From contig NC_092050.1 of assembly GCF_003086295.3 (NCBI RefSeq), forward strand, positions 149,736,699-149,800,698: a stretch of DNA of 64,000 nt. The letters run 5' to 3'. Position numbers and translations under genes: made by a program. This DNA comes from Arachis hypogaea. Taxonomy: Eukaryota > Streptophyta > Magnoliopsida > Fabales > Fabaceae. Shown here piece by piece: positions 36,201 to 47,042 of the stretch; the stretch's first letter is position 1, and the number at the start of each line of letters is the position of its first letter. The notes under the pieces were generated by a model. The model was not told where the DNA came from. It saw nothing but the letters and a program-made list of their open reading frames with translations, and searched no databases.

Positions 36201-37454
36201 TTCTTTCCCAACTTTAAGTCGGGTCAGAATAGGAGGCTGGTTTAAAAACCTTTTGAACTCCTGGAATGCTTGTTCGCACTCAGGAGTCCATTCAAACTGG
36301 CATCCTTTTCTTAGTAAAGAAAAGAGTGGTAGGGATCTTAACGCCAATCCTGCCAAGAACCTAGAGAGGGCTGCAAGTCGGCCATAATCATGTTCTATCC
36401 AAGAAAAGCACAACTACTAGTGCTTGTGACTTTGATTCTTTAATCGAGACAACAAATTTTGCAACTATAATCAAAACAAGAGTAGCGAAAATCAAGAACC
36501 AAATTGCATGTCAGCATTAGCTCTTAAAAGATTCAGCCACTGGCTTATTCAGAACGGACATCATCACTGGCGCTAGTAGTTTGAAGACAGTTTACAAGAG
36601 CCAATTTGAACCACTTCCAACTTTGTTGGAGGATCCATTTACGTATAGCTCCCATGTAGTGGAAGCTTCCTCTTGATCTCCTGCATATTCTGCCACGAAG
36701 TCGGTGAAGCATTGGTCTTTGATTGCCGTCCAAGTTTTGTACTTAAGGTCGAACTTGGATAGCTCTATGGCCCATTGAACCATTCTACCCGCAATATCCG
36801 TCTTTTGGAGGATTTGCTTCATGGGTTGGTTCGTTCGAACTCTTATTGTGTGAGCTTGAAAATAAGGCCGTAGCCTTCGAGAGGCTACTATTAAGGCATA
36901 CGCAAACTTCTCCAATTTTTGATACCTTAATTCAGGGCCTTGTAGAACTTTGCTGGTGAAGTATACAGGATGCTGCTCGACCTCGTCTTCCCGTATTAGA
37001 GCTGATGCTACAGCTTTGTCAGCTACGGACAAATACAGGACGAGTTCTTTCCCAACTTTAAGTCGGGTCAGAATAGGAGGCTGGCTTAAAAACCTTTTGA
37101 ACTCCTGGAATGCTTATTCGCACTCAGGAGTCCATTCGAACTGGCATCCTTTTCTTAGTAAAGAGAAAAGTGGTAGGGATCTTAACGCCAATCCTGCCAA
37201 GAACCTGGAGAGGACTGCAAGTCGGCCATAATCATGTTCTATCCAAGAAGAGCACAACTACTAGTGCTTGTGACTTTGATTCTTTAATCGAGACAACAAA
37301 TTTTGCAACTATAATCAAAACAAGAGTAGCGAGAATCAAGAACCAAATTGCATGTCAGCATTAGCTTTTAAAAGATTCAGCCACTGGCTTATTCAGAACG
37401 GACATCATCATTCGCGCTAGTAGTTTGAAGACAGTTTACAAGAGCCAATTTGAA
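20603..37454. repeat. Right chimeric tandem array, 20 units of about 844 bp
   Basis: Units begin at 20603, 21447, 22291, 23134, 23977, 24821, 25664, 26508, 27350, 28183, 29018, 29861, 30703, 31547, 32391, 33235, 34079, 34923, 35767 and 36611. Most are 842-845 bp; units 9 and 10 are 833 and 835. Each has about 617 bp of antisense gypsy pol and about 227 bp of sense FLS2-like kinase. The first unit is continuous with the pol fragment, and the last continues into kinase sequence at 37,455. The internal junction reads TTTGAACCACTTCC, where the kinase TTTGAAC and the pol ACCACTTCC overlap by one or two bases. The minus-strand RNase H frame (usually ending GSNWLL) is open over 146 codons in many units and over 221 codons in those at 30,703 and 34,923. 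Since 844 is not a multiple of three, no frame runs through the array. Confidence 0.97.
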
Positions 37455-37510
37455 CAAAATCAGATTGTAGCTATTAAGATTTGCATCAATTCTATGCAAA
37501 GACACCTCAA
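37228..37510 (+). pseudogene. FLS2-like receptor kinase fragment, array end B
   Basis: Counterpart of 1,798-2,096. The last unit carries the membrane-to-glycine-loop stretch, and the kinase frame continues past 37,455 as QNQIVAIK. Then a small deletion relative to copy A shifts the frame, and a 411 bp gap relative to A follows at 37,510. Here the loop motif begins CGCGCTAG instead of GGCGCTAG, a variant shared with units 5, 8 and 12. Confidence 0.68.
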
Positions 37511-37571
37511 AAGCAACACATGTATCTAACAGATCACCATTTCAACGTTTAGTCTTTTAGGTAGCGAGTAT

Positions 37572-39107
37572 ATCATTCCACCAACTTCTCAAATGATGAA
37601 AGTAATGTATACCATTCCTTTATTTCAATTGGATCAAGTATGCAATATCTCAAATGTTTCGGATCATAAAACCTATCTATTCAAATCAAATTGGATCAAC
37701 TATATCATGTCAAGTTTTGGATCAAGTATGTCATGCCACCAACTTTTCAATTCATAAAAGCAATGTATACAATTCTTTACTTCAAATTGGGTCAAGTATG
37801 TAATCTCAAAATTTCCAGATCATAAAAGCTATCTTGAAGATCAAATTGGGTCAAGTACATCATATTACCTTCTTATATCATAAAAGCAACCTATACCATC
37901 TTTATTTTAAATTGGGTCTAAGTATTATATATCATTTTAAATTGGGTCTAAGTATTATATATCAATCTTTAACTATGATTACCTTCATTAATCCTTCTCT
38001 TTTATGCTTCTCTTTTTCAAGGAGCAAAACATTTTTATTTAATATGTTCAGCAGATGAACAATGCGAAATCATGACCAAAGCATATTAATTAAACCATAT
38101 TTTTCTACAGTCAAGCTGTTAAAAAAAAAAATCATGGGTCAAAGTTAAACACTGCACCAACTTCAAGATGCCTTTAGTATTGGGTCTTCAAGAAGCTAAA
38201 TTGGATAAACAGCATGCATCAATCTTTCCGCATCTGAAATCACGAAGCAACAAAAAGAGCACAATAGGTGGCAGAAGAGTTGTTTTATGTAGTTAGAAGA
38301 TATGCTCTTTGACCATAAAAAAAAAAAAGAAGATATGCTTATCCAAGTTTCAGTGTCTTCCACATGCTAACCACACATCAATCTCTAAAGGTTGTCTACA
38401 CCACAGGAATTCCTCCTACTCCTCTATACTGCAGTTTGCAGTATTCCATTCACAATCATAGATTTACATCAAAAACAGCCCTTAAACAGTTAAACCCCTG
38501 TCATTGTAACACCCTAACATGCTTCCCATATTCAAGCCCACATAATCTGTTCCCAGCGCCAGCATAAATTCAGTATATCATATCAAAACATTATAAACTT
38601 TAGGGTCAAGTATAGATATCACCGTCCTCTCGAACAAAAGAAGCTAACACCATTTATTTTAGGGTCAAATATAGATATCACAATCCTCTCAAACAAAAGA
38701 AGCTAACACCATTTTATTTCAGATTCTAAGGTCAACGTATTTCCATCTTTTCCGATTATAAAAGCCACACATGTCATCCAACGGACATTTTCAATTTTTG
38801 GGTCAAGTAGATCATGTCCCCTTTTTCCTCATATCATAAAAGCGGACGCATATCATCCTTTATTAAATAAATTGGGTCCAAGTATGTTGTATCTCGATCT
38901 TTTCAAGATCATAAAAGCCATGTTTACCATCATTCATCATAAAAGCAACCGTATATCGCCCTTTTTTTCAAATTGGGTTCAAGTGTATGTCATATCTCGA
39001 TCTTTTCAAGATCATAAAAGCAACGTATATCACCCGTTTTCCAAATTGGGTCCAATTATATCGTATCTCGATCTTTTCAAGATCATAAAAGCCACGTTGT
39101 ACCATCA
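37572..39107. repeat. Degenerate ~80 bp tandem repeats with a hairpin motif (copy B)
   Basis: Same series as 2,560-4,095, with near-identical sequence. The AAATTGGGTC and GATCTTTTCAAGATC motifs recur, best at 38,872-39,100. No gene. Confidence 0.75.
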
Positions 39108-41565
39108 TTCATCCTCCTCTTTTATCCGGGCTTGGAACCGGCTATGTAAAAATTTTTGCAACAAAGTTTTACATAGGCAGAGTTATGAATGCCATGCATA
39201 CCAGGTTTCATAACATTCCAAACATTTGGGTGTATTAACATTTCTTTTAACACGTTCAAAAGAGTCATGCATATAATCGCAAAGTTCTACCATGCCATCA
39301 GATCAACTAATTTGTTTATCTCACGAATGACTTTAGTCACATTGATATCCAACATTTTTTTAATAGTTACATACTCACCCCACAAAATTCTTTTCAAATT
39401 CAAATGTTAAAACAATTTTTTTTCGAATGAAAAATACAAGAACTTTTTAAAAGATATGCAGAGGAATTGTTTTATGTAGTTAGAAGATATGCTTATGAAG
39501 TGATCATCAAAAGAATAGCTTACCCATAATTCTTAGCGAAGACTGAAATCACAGTTGCTGGAAGCTGTGTTTGATTACCAACCTTAGAACACAAATGCCA
39601 AGAAGTAACGTGTACTAGTGATAAAACTATACAAAATATGATTACAACCGTGCTTATCCCAACATATGTAAACAAGTTCAACAATTGATGTACAATAATA
39701 TTTTCATTTTGCAAGGCCCTATATTATAAATCAGTAAATTCACATTGCAACTACAGTTTTTTAAAAATATAAACAGTTCAGGATCCTTTGATGAGAGAGT
39801 TTGGCAATCAATAATACCAAAAATACTTTTTGCATTGTTTGCCTAATAGCACAAGAGATAAAAGAAAATATAAACAGTTCACGGGTGTCAGAGAAAAAAG
39901 ATGAAAGAAAATTAGCATATTGACAATCAGTAATCCACTATACTTATGAAAAACATGTTAACAACGCAACTAATGAATTACTTTACCACCTGAGAACCAC
40001 CAAGAATAAATTGATGATACTGACTCTACTAAAATTGACAATATAGGTGTAAGGCTTGACCACCCCCAAGGCCCCAACTTCCATTCAGTACACAAGAGTT
40101 CTTTAACACGCCGCAAAATTAAAGAGGCCCCCCTATTTTTTTTCTTTTGTATCTAAATTTTAAAACATTTATAATAATATCATTGCTTAATTTCAAAACA
40201 CCAAAGCTTCAACTTGTCTTGTAACAAAACAAAAAAGCAAAACCGAAGAAACTCTAAAATAGAAACTTCTTGATTCTTGAGGAATTGCCATTTACTAACT
40301 AATTATGCAGTGGAAAAGTTTCGTTTTTTTTTTCAAAAAAATCCCATTATAACATGCAAGAAAAAGAAAAAGAACAAAAGAAAGATACCCTCTTCATCCT
40401 CTTTCTAGTTGATGATAAGTCTTGGCTTCTTTAAAAATGAGAGGCTTGTAGGTAAAAATATAACCGTCGACGCATCGATGGGGATCCATCAACAGCAACA
40501 GCTTCTTTCCCACCATTATTCTGCTTCTGAAAACACACCAACATCTTTTGTTTCCAAAACAGTTACGAACTGCTACAATTGTGAAAGTAAAACAAGACAG
40601 AAAAGGGAAAGGAAGATAGAGTGATGAATGAAGAAAAAAGAATAATTCGCCTCGAAATCCTTGAGGAAGCGACAGAACCGGTGCATCGCGCATTGTGAAA
40701 GATCAAGAACCAATGGCATCACGAAATGTAAAGAGAGAAAAAAGAACCCTAATGGCACACTTGCAAATAAAAGAAAATGATAATGAAAATTGAAAACAGA
40801 AGAAAACATTATGCAATTTACGCTAAAGAGATTAGGGAAGAGTGTTGTTTTTTTTTTTTTTTGGCGATGATGGAAGACGGTTGATTGTTGAAAAGAAAGC
40901 GTATAATGAAGGAAAAAATATAAAAACCACTTGACGCTAACCCAAGTTGGTGGCTAACTTAGGACCAACAAAAATAAACTTCTTCGACCCAACATGACCC
41001 ATTTTACAAACCAAAAACCAAAACAAAAATCTAAAAGTGTTTTCGTTTGCTTTTTTATTTTTTGTTTTTATTTTTATTTTTATTTTTTGTTTTTATTTTT
41101 GTCTGTTTTTTATATTTTATGAATAAAAAAATAAAAATAAAAGATAAAACAGAAAATAGAATTGAATTGTTTTCACTTTTCACTTTTTTTCATAAAATTT
41201 CTAAAATAGAAAACATTGAAAATAAAAATAGAAAATAAAAACGCAAATCAAACACATCCTAAACTAACCACAATGACAAAAATAAATTAATAATGGATTA
41301 ATCTTTTATTTCTGCAAAAATTGTCAATTTTAGTTTTAGATTCGATTCTTAGAATTTAATTTTTGATATCGTGTAAAGTAATTTTATATGTGTATCTAAT
41401 TACGTAATATCATATCAATAAAAATAATTATTTTTCATATTAATTACATAAATAGTCATCTAAAAAAACAAATTCAATTATTTTACATTATTAATGCATC
41501 AAAATCAAACTTTTGATTCTTATATATAAAAATTTTGATTAAGGTACAAATATATTTCAATAACC
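39108..41565. other. Non-coding part of copy B up to the copia insertion
   Basis: AT-rich, no intact gene. At 40,394-40,760 the minus strand has the same ATG-led RDAPVLSLPQGFRGELFF stretch as copy A, here as a single block. The last five bases, TAACC (41,561-41,565), are the left target duplication of the copia element. Confidence 0.6.
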
Positions 41566-42117
41566 TGTTGGAATAAATAATTTTATTAACCCAGATCATC
41601 TATATTGAATCACCAAAAATATCTCATAATGCGGAAGCGTACCTTTACTCATAAGAGTCAGAAAATTGATGGAAGAATTTGGATCTTATGATTCTTTCGA
41701 TCTTCCTCAACCAAAGCCTTCTGTATTCTTAGGAGGCTGAACTACAACTCTTTTGATGGGGAAAGAATAACAAAGGCGGCTTTGGCATATTAGGGACCGA
41801 AACCCTAAAGGTCTATTTATATTTGAGCATGGCACCCATTAAACTCTTAAACCCAAATAAAATAGTATCTAAAGCCCAAAAGATAATATATCTAAAATCC
41901 AAAAAGATAATTATCTAAGGAACAAAAGATAATATCCGGTTTTATTCTCATTTAATTCCAAATCAAAAGTAATAATGACTTATTCAATTTAGCATTTATA
42001 ACAATAAATGAGATCATCATTATATAAGTCATTTAATTTGAAATATCATAATTTGTGATTATAATTAATATATGTATTGCCCACAAATAAGTTAGAAAAT
42101 TAAATAATTTCCTAACA
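41566..42117 (-). repeat. Copia 3' LTR
   Basis: 552 bp, starting TGTTGGAATAAAT and ending TTTCCTAACA on the plus strand. It is the uninterrupted version; the right-hand LTR has a 962 bp insert. It lies next to the polypurine tract. Confidence 0.93.
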
Positions 42118-42130
42118 ATCTCCCACTTGG
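42118..42130 (-). promoter_or_regulatory. Copia polypurine tract
   Basis: On the minus strand AAGTGGGAGAT lies directly before the 3' LTR. A purine-rich run in this place primes plus-strand DNA synthesis in LTR elements. Its position confirms that the element reads right to left. Confidence 0.8.
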
Positions 42131-42529
42131 GCTATACATATATTCTTTCTTGACATAATCACATCTTATAAACTTTATGCGCGCATCTGAATGCTATTTC
42201 TCTCATTACTTTAACAATCTGATCCGTCTCATACATTAGATATGGAACTACCGCAGCTTTTATCACATTAAATGCCGTGACTAAACCACGCCAATCACCA
42301 TCCTAATATACTTAACGACATAGATCAAATTTGGATGAGTAATATGGAAATTACATGCCAAGTGATCTCTGCATGTCTATTTCCAGCTGGTCCAACTTTA
42401 TTGAGATCAAACACAATACAAATATTGCAAAATGAACATTTCACATAACATGAAATAAACCATCAACTTAATTCTGCAGAAAAATAACTCAATATCTGTC
42501 ATAGGACATATAGCATAAATTCCCACTAA

Positions 42530-43736
42530 ACCAAGGCATCATAAATATTGACACTCATCCGAGCAGTGTGCTCATGAAAAATTTTAGGGGTCAATCCCTT
42601 GGTAATGGGTCTGCTAGCATATACTCTGTTCCTATATGTCCTATGGAAATCTGTTTTTCTTAAACTTTTTCCTTGACAACTAAGAACTTGATGTCTGTAT
42701 GCTTCGATTTTGTCAAGCTCTTATTGTTATTGGAGTATAGTACTCCTGACTTATTGTCACAAAATATCTTTAATGGCCTTTCAATGTCATCTACTATATG
42801 AAGCTTAGTGACAAAGTTTCGCAACCATATGCCATGAAATCGAAATCGGAATCAGAGTTCCTAATGATCTCCAAATTTTCTGATCTCCGATAAATAAGCA
42901 TGTAATCATTTGTTCTCTTTAAACAACGCATTACATGTTGAACAGCTATCCAATGATCCATATCCGGATTGCTCAAGTATCTACCCAACACTCCCACTAT
43001 AAATGATATATCGGGATGTATGTAGACTTGAGCATACATTAAATTCCCTAGTGCTGATGCATAAGGCTTATCATGCATTGCTGTCCTCTCAAGATCATTT
43101 TTAGGGCATTGTTTGAGACTGAACTTGTCTCCTTTAGCTACAGGTGTGTCCATTGGTCTACAATTTTTCATGCCATATCTACTTAAAATCTTTTCGATAT
43201 AGTTCTTTTGTGATAATCCAAGAATACCTTGAGAACAATCTCTTAGTATCTCGATTCCTAATACAAAAGAGGCATCACCAAGATCTTTCATTTCGAATTT
43301 GTTCGATAGAAATTTCTTAGTTTCATGCAACAAGCCTATATCATTGCTGGCAAGTAGAATGTCATCAACATATAAGACCAAAAAGATATATTTACTCCCA
43401 CTGAACTTGCGGTATACACATTCAGCTATAATATTTACCTCAAAACCATGAGGTAATGACTTAATTAAACTTGTGATACCATTAACGGGAAGCTTGTTTG
43501 AGACCATAGATGGAATTTCTCCTTTTTCTATTGGATCTCCTTAATGACACTTCTTGAGGTTGTTGAGCTTGCTGTATGGGTTGGGGTTGATGAGGATTCT
43601 CATCATTTTCTTGTACTGTAGCAGTATCTTGAGCAACAACAATATTCTCATTGTTCTCTTGTACTGTAACTGAATCTACGGTAGGATTCTCATTTTGCTC
43701 TTGTACTATAATTGTATCTTGAACAACAATAGGCAC
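42530..43736 (-). pseudogene. Copia reverse transcriptase and RNase H, with deletions
   Basis: From 43,736 the minus strand has the Gln/Asn-rich linker and LRRSNRKRR, then jumps straight to NSIYGLKQASR, so most of the RT fingers and palm is deleted at about 43,510. The RT resumes with FLVLYVDDILLASND (the YVDD active site) and continues through FEMKDLGDASFVLGIEI to IHPDISFIVGVLGRYLSNP. RNase H begins DSDFDF at about 42,835 and breaks off. Its later part (FCDNKSGVLYSNN, SKHTDIKF, ADPLPRD) reappears at about 42,760-42,590 after another deletion, with stops. The product would have no RT activity. Confidence 0.88.
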
Positions 43737-43756
43737 AAGGACCTGATCATTGTCAG

Positions 43757-45970
43757 TTACAGAATCCTCATCAAAAGCAACATTTCTAATATTTCCTTCC
43801 CCCCAAATTCAACATCCTCAAGAAATCTCGCATTTCCCGTCTCAAAAATAGACCTTGATGCAGGATTGTAAAACTTGTACCCCCGTGAACACTCAGCGTA
43901 ACCAACAAAGTAGCAACTAATTGTCCTTGAGTCCAATTTTCTTTCATGCGGCTTATAAGGTCGCGCCTCAGCTGGACATCCCCAAATATGCAAATGCTTT
44001 ATAGTGGGCCTTTTTCCAGTCCAAATTTCATATGGGATTTTGTTAACTGCTTTGCTTGGCACCCTATTAAGGATGTACACTGCGGTCTTTAAGGCTTCTC
44101 CCCAGAGTGATTCAGGCAAGGAAGAATGACTAATCATACTTCTTACCATGTCCTTAAGAGTTCGGTTTCTTCGCTCTGCAACACCATTCATGCTAGGTTT
44201 GTCTGGCATGGTGTATTGCGGAACAATACCACACTCCTCTAAGAAAAGAGCAAAAGGCCCGGGACGTTGCTCACCTGAATCGTCATATCTTTCGTAGTAT
44301 TCACCACCACGATCAGATTTGACAGCTTTAATTTTCTTTCCAAGTTGAAGTTCAACTTCAGCTTTGAAAGACTTGAAAATATCCAAGGCTTGGGACTTTT
44401 CATGAATTAAATATAGATACCCGTAACGAGAGTAATCATCTATGAACGTAATAAAGTACCGTTGTCCATTCCAAGAGACAGTAGGGAATGGGCCACATAT
44501 ATCGGTATGTATCAGTTCTAAGACATCTTTAACTCTCTCGTCACCTAATTTCCTTTCGTTTGTCCTTTTTCCCTTTATGCACTCAATGCAGACTTCAAAG
44601 TCCGCCAAATTTAGGGGTCCAAGAATTCCATCCGACACGAGCCTCTGAATTCTCTGTTTAGATATGTGACCTAGGCGTTTGTGCCATAATGATGCCGAAT
44701 TCTCATTTAGTTTTCGTTTTGTACCCGTTTGCAGTATTTCATTATTATAGGAATTAAAGTCAAGCCTATATAGATTATCCACCAAATGACCAGAGCAAAT
44801 ATTATTCGAATTATAGAAGAGACTGACTTTATTGTCTCCGAACGAACAAAAATAACCTGATTTGTCCAAACGAGAAATAGAAACCAAATTCCGTCTAAAT
44901 GACGGTACATAAAATGTCTCTAATAAATCCAAGTAAAATCCACTCGTGGAACATAATCTAAAGGTTCCTATAGCTTCGACTGCAACTATATTGTCGTCTG
45001 CCACATAGATGTATCTTTCAGCATCACTTGGTGGTCGGCTCCACAGGCAACCCTGCATAGTAACACTTACATGAGTAGTAGCAGCAGAATCTACCCACCA
45101 AGTATCAACAGGTGCATAACTTAAACTAGTCTCAGAACAAACGAAAGTAAGAATTATACCCTTCTTTACACGCCATGTGGCATATTTGGTACAATCCTTC
45201 TTCATGTGTCCCACCTTCTTACAAAAGAAATAAGTTGAAACTTGATCTTGTTTCTTAGCCTTTTTCTGCTGAGAAGGCACATCCGCAGTAGTATCACGCT
45301 TTCTTTTATACTGAGAAGATGAAGCCATGTGAGCACTTTCAGTCTTATCTTGTTGCAGCCTCTCTTCTTCTTGCACACAGTGAGATATAAGCTCATTTAA
45401 GGACCAAGTGTCCTTCAGAGTGTTATAACTCACTTTGAATTGCCCAAAGTATGCAGGAAGGAAAATCAAAATGAAATGCACGAGTAAATCTTCAGACAAC
45501 TCTAACTTTAGTGCTTTCAATTTTGAAGCAAGATGAGACATTTCCATAATGTACTCCCTTATGTTCCTTTTACCTTTATACCTCATGGAGACAAGTTTGC
45601 TCAAAAGGCTACTTGCCTCCGCTTTTTTCATTCTTAGTAAAAAATTTTCAACATCTTTCAGGAACTGTTTGGCATCTTTATCCTCAGTAATTGAGTCCCG
45701 AAACGCCTCAGGAATTGAGCGTTTCATGATCATAATGCTCATTCGATTGGATCTCTCCCACTTCTCTATTTTAACCTCATTGAGGTTTTCTGGAGTGGAA
45801 GTGGGTTTCTCCTCTCGAAGAGCTATATCTAGATCCATACAACCGAGGACAATCTCCACGGTATCCTTCCAAACTTTAAAGTTTGAACCATTCAGCATAG
45901 GAATACTGCTAATTTGCGCAGAAACATTAGTAGCTAAAGCCATAATTTCTGGATTAGAACAAAAGAACAT
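43757..45970 (-). CDS. Copia Gag-protease-integrase polyprotein part
   Basis: An open frame of 737 codons. Residues about 1-230 are Gag (UBN2/DUF4219 type: [19 protein letters not shown] near the start). A zinc knuckle follows as [13 protein letters not shown], where the first of the CCHC cysteines appears to be lost. The protease motif reads [10 protein letters not shown], with Ala where Gly is usual in DSG. Integrase has the HHCC finger (HKRLGH ... CIECIKGK) and catalytic [17 protein letters not shown] and VAERRNRTL. The frame ends before RT. The natural start may be the MALATN Met at 45,943. The altered knuckle and protease suggest loss of function though the frame is open. Confidence 0.88.
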   Translation of the reverse strand: MFFCSNPEIMALATNVSAQISSIPMLNGSNFKVWKDTVEIVLGCMDLDIALREEKPTSTPENLNEVKIEKWERSNRMSIMIMKRSIPEAFRDSITEDKDAKQFLKDVENFLLRMKKAEASSLLSKLVSMRYKGKRNIREYIMEMSHLASKLKALKLELSEDLLVHFILIFLPAYFGQFKVSYNTLKDTWSLNELISHCVQEEERLQQDKTESAHMASSSQYKRKRDTTADVPSQQKKAKKQDQVSTYFFCKKVGHMKKDCTKYATWRVKKGIILTFVCSETSLSYAPVDTWWVDSAATTHVSVTMQGCLWSRPPSDAERYIYVADDNIVAVEAIGTFRLCSTSGFYLDLLETFYVPSFRRNLVSISRLDKSGYFCSFGDNKVSLFYNSNNICSGHLVDNLYRLDFNSYNNEILQTGTKRKLNENSASLWHKRLGHISKQRIQRLVSDGILGPLNLADFEVCIECIKGKRTNERKLGDERVKDVLELIHTDICGPFPTVSWNGQRYFITFIDDYSRYGYLYLIHEKSQALDIFKSFKAEVELQLGKKIKAVKSDRGGEYYERYDDSGEQRPGPFALFLEECGIVPQYTMPDKPSMNGVAERRNRTLKDMVRSMISHSSLPESLWGEALKTAVYILNRVPSKAVNKIPYEIWTGKRPTIKHLHIWGCPAEARPYKPHERKLDSRTISCYFVGYAECSRGYKFYNPASRSIFETGNARFLEDVEFGGKEILEMLLLMRIL

Positions 45971-46099
45971 GCAGTAAATATTAGTTAATTAATGGGTAAA
46001 AAATCCATATTGAGATATCCAGCACAACATTAATTTTCAATCTTTAGATAGAAAAATTAACTGTAAGTGATACTCTCATTGCAGTAATCAAATATTGTC

Positions 46100-46700
46100 A
46101 AAATTCCTGTCACACATTAAGCCTTTCTTTGGACCGACTTAATGCGCACATAGAAACTTAAACTTCGCAACCTATTTATTACCGCATATATTTTCTATTA
46201 ATTGGCCAGACAATAACCTTCCTTTGGGCCGATTATTGACCGCATAATTAATAGAAAATAAACAAAAGTGTGCAATGCTTATTATTTGGCCAAACAATAA
46301 ACTTCCTTTGGGCTGATTATTGTTCGCATAAATAATAAGCATTACTTTATTTTTAATTTGTTACCCAAACATGTATTTATTTTCAATATGTGTATGTAAT
46401 TCGCCCAAATATAGACCTTTCTTTGAGCCGACCAATATTCGCATGAATTACATAACACCATATTCCTAATGTTTTAAATAAATCAATTTTCACAAAAGAG
46501 GCTACTTTGGCAGCATAATGTTCAATCAATTTATTTTAAAACTAAATCTTTATAAAATTAGTGGGTACAATAATCCAAATTGTTATTAGTTTCTTTATGT
46601 AACAATTAAATAATATTTTCTATTATTCAAATATTATTAATATATATATATAACTTGGCCAAATATAAATCTCCTTTTAGATCAATTAATATTCGCATAA
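46100..46700 (-). repeat. Five related stem-loops in the copia 5' leader
   Basis: Between the primer site and gag lie five units with a shared core: GGCC-A-ACAATA...CTTCCTTTGGGC.GATTATTG..CGCAT, each flanked by inverted arms that differ from unit to unit. Arm pairs include CATTAAG/CTTAATG (about 46,115-46,155), ATTTTCTATTAATT/AATTAATAGAAAAT (about 46,190-46,258), AATGCTTATTATTTG/AAATAATAAGCATT (about 46,274-46,344), TATGTAATTCG/GAATTACATA (about 46,393-46,455) and TATATAACTTGG/AAGTTATATA (about 46,645-46,705). The arms change while pairing is kept. Confidence 0.75.
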
Positions 46701-47021
46701 GTTATATATACATAATAATCCTTATATCCTTTACTCAATTAATAGAATAAATAAATTATCATATCAAATAAAAAAAATAGATACAGTAAAATATATATAT
46801 GCGCGGGCAATAATATATATATACACGCAATCATATTAAACCCACACCAAAAGGTTTAATAAAGCTATACATGTATGCACAGTAACACACCCATAGTAAA
46901 CGTATGTTTATAAAGAATTACAATACAGAATATTTGCATTAAAAAAAAAATAATCCTATGTTCGTGCCTCGAAAGAATGATACAAAAAAAAAAAAAAACT
47001 GATATTTTTTATGACTAAATT

Positions 47022-47042
47022 ATGGATGGCTCTGATATCACT
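47022..47042 (-). promoter_or_regulatory. Copia primer binding site
   Basis: Directly inside the right LTR, after a two-base AG spacer, the minus strand reads TGATATCAGAGCCA, close to the TGGTATCAGAGC site that pairs with initiator methionine tRNA in plant copia elements. This fixes the right-hand LTR as the 5' LTR. Confidence 0.8.

Noticed and set aside
730..37364. Plus-strand ORFs of 84-93 aa in each array unit (MLVKYTGCC..., MLLRTQES...)
   Set aside because: They are the antisense shadow of the gypsy RNase H frame.
20603..37454. CRISPR-like or rDNA-like array
   Set aside because: The units are 844 bp with no spacers, in a plant genome, and carry pol and kinase sequence, so neither applies.
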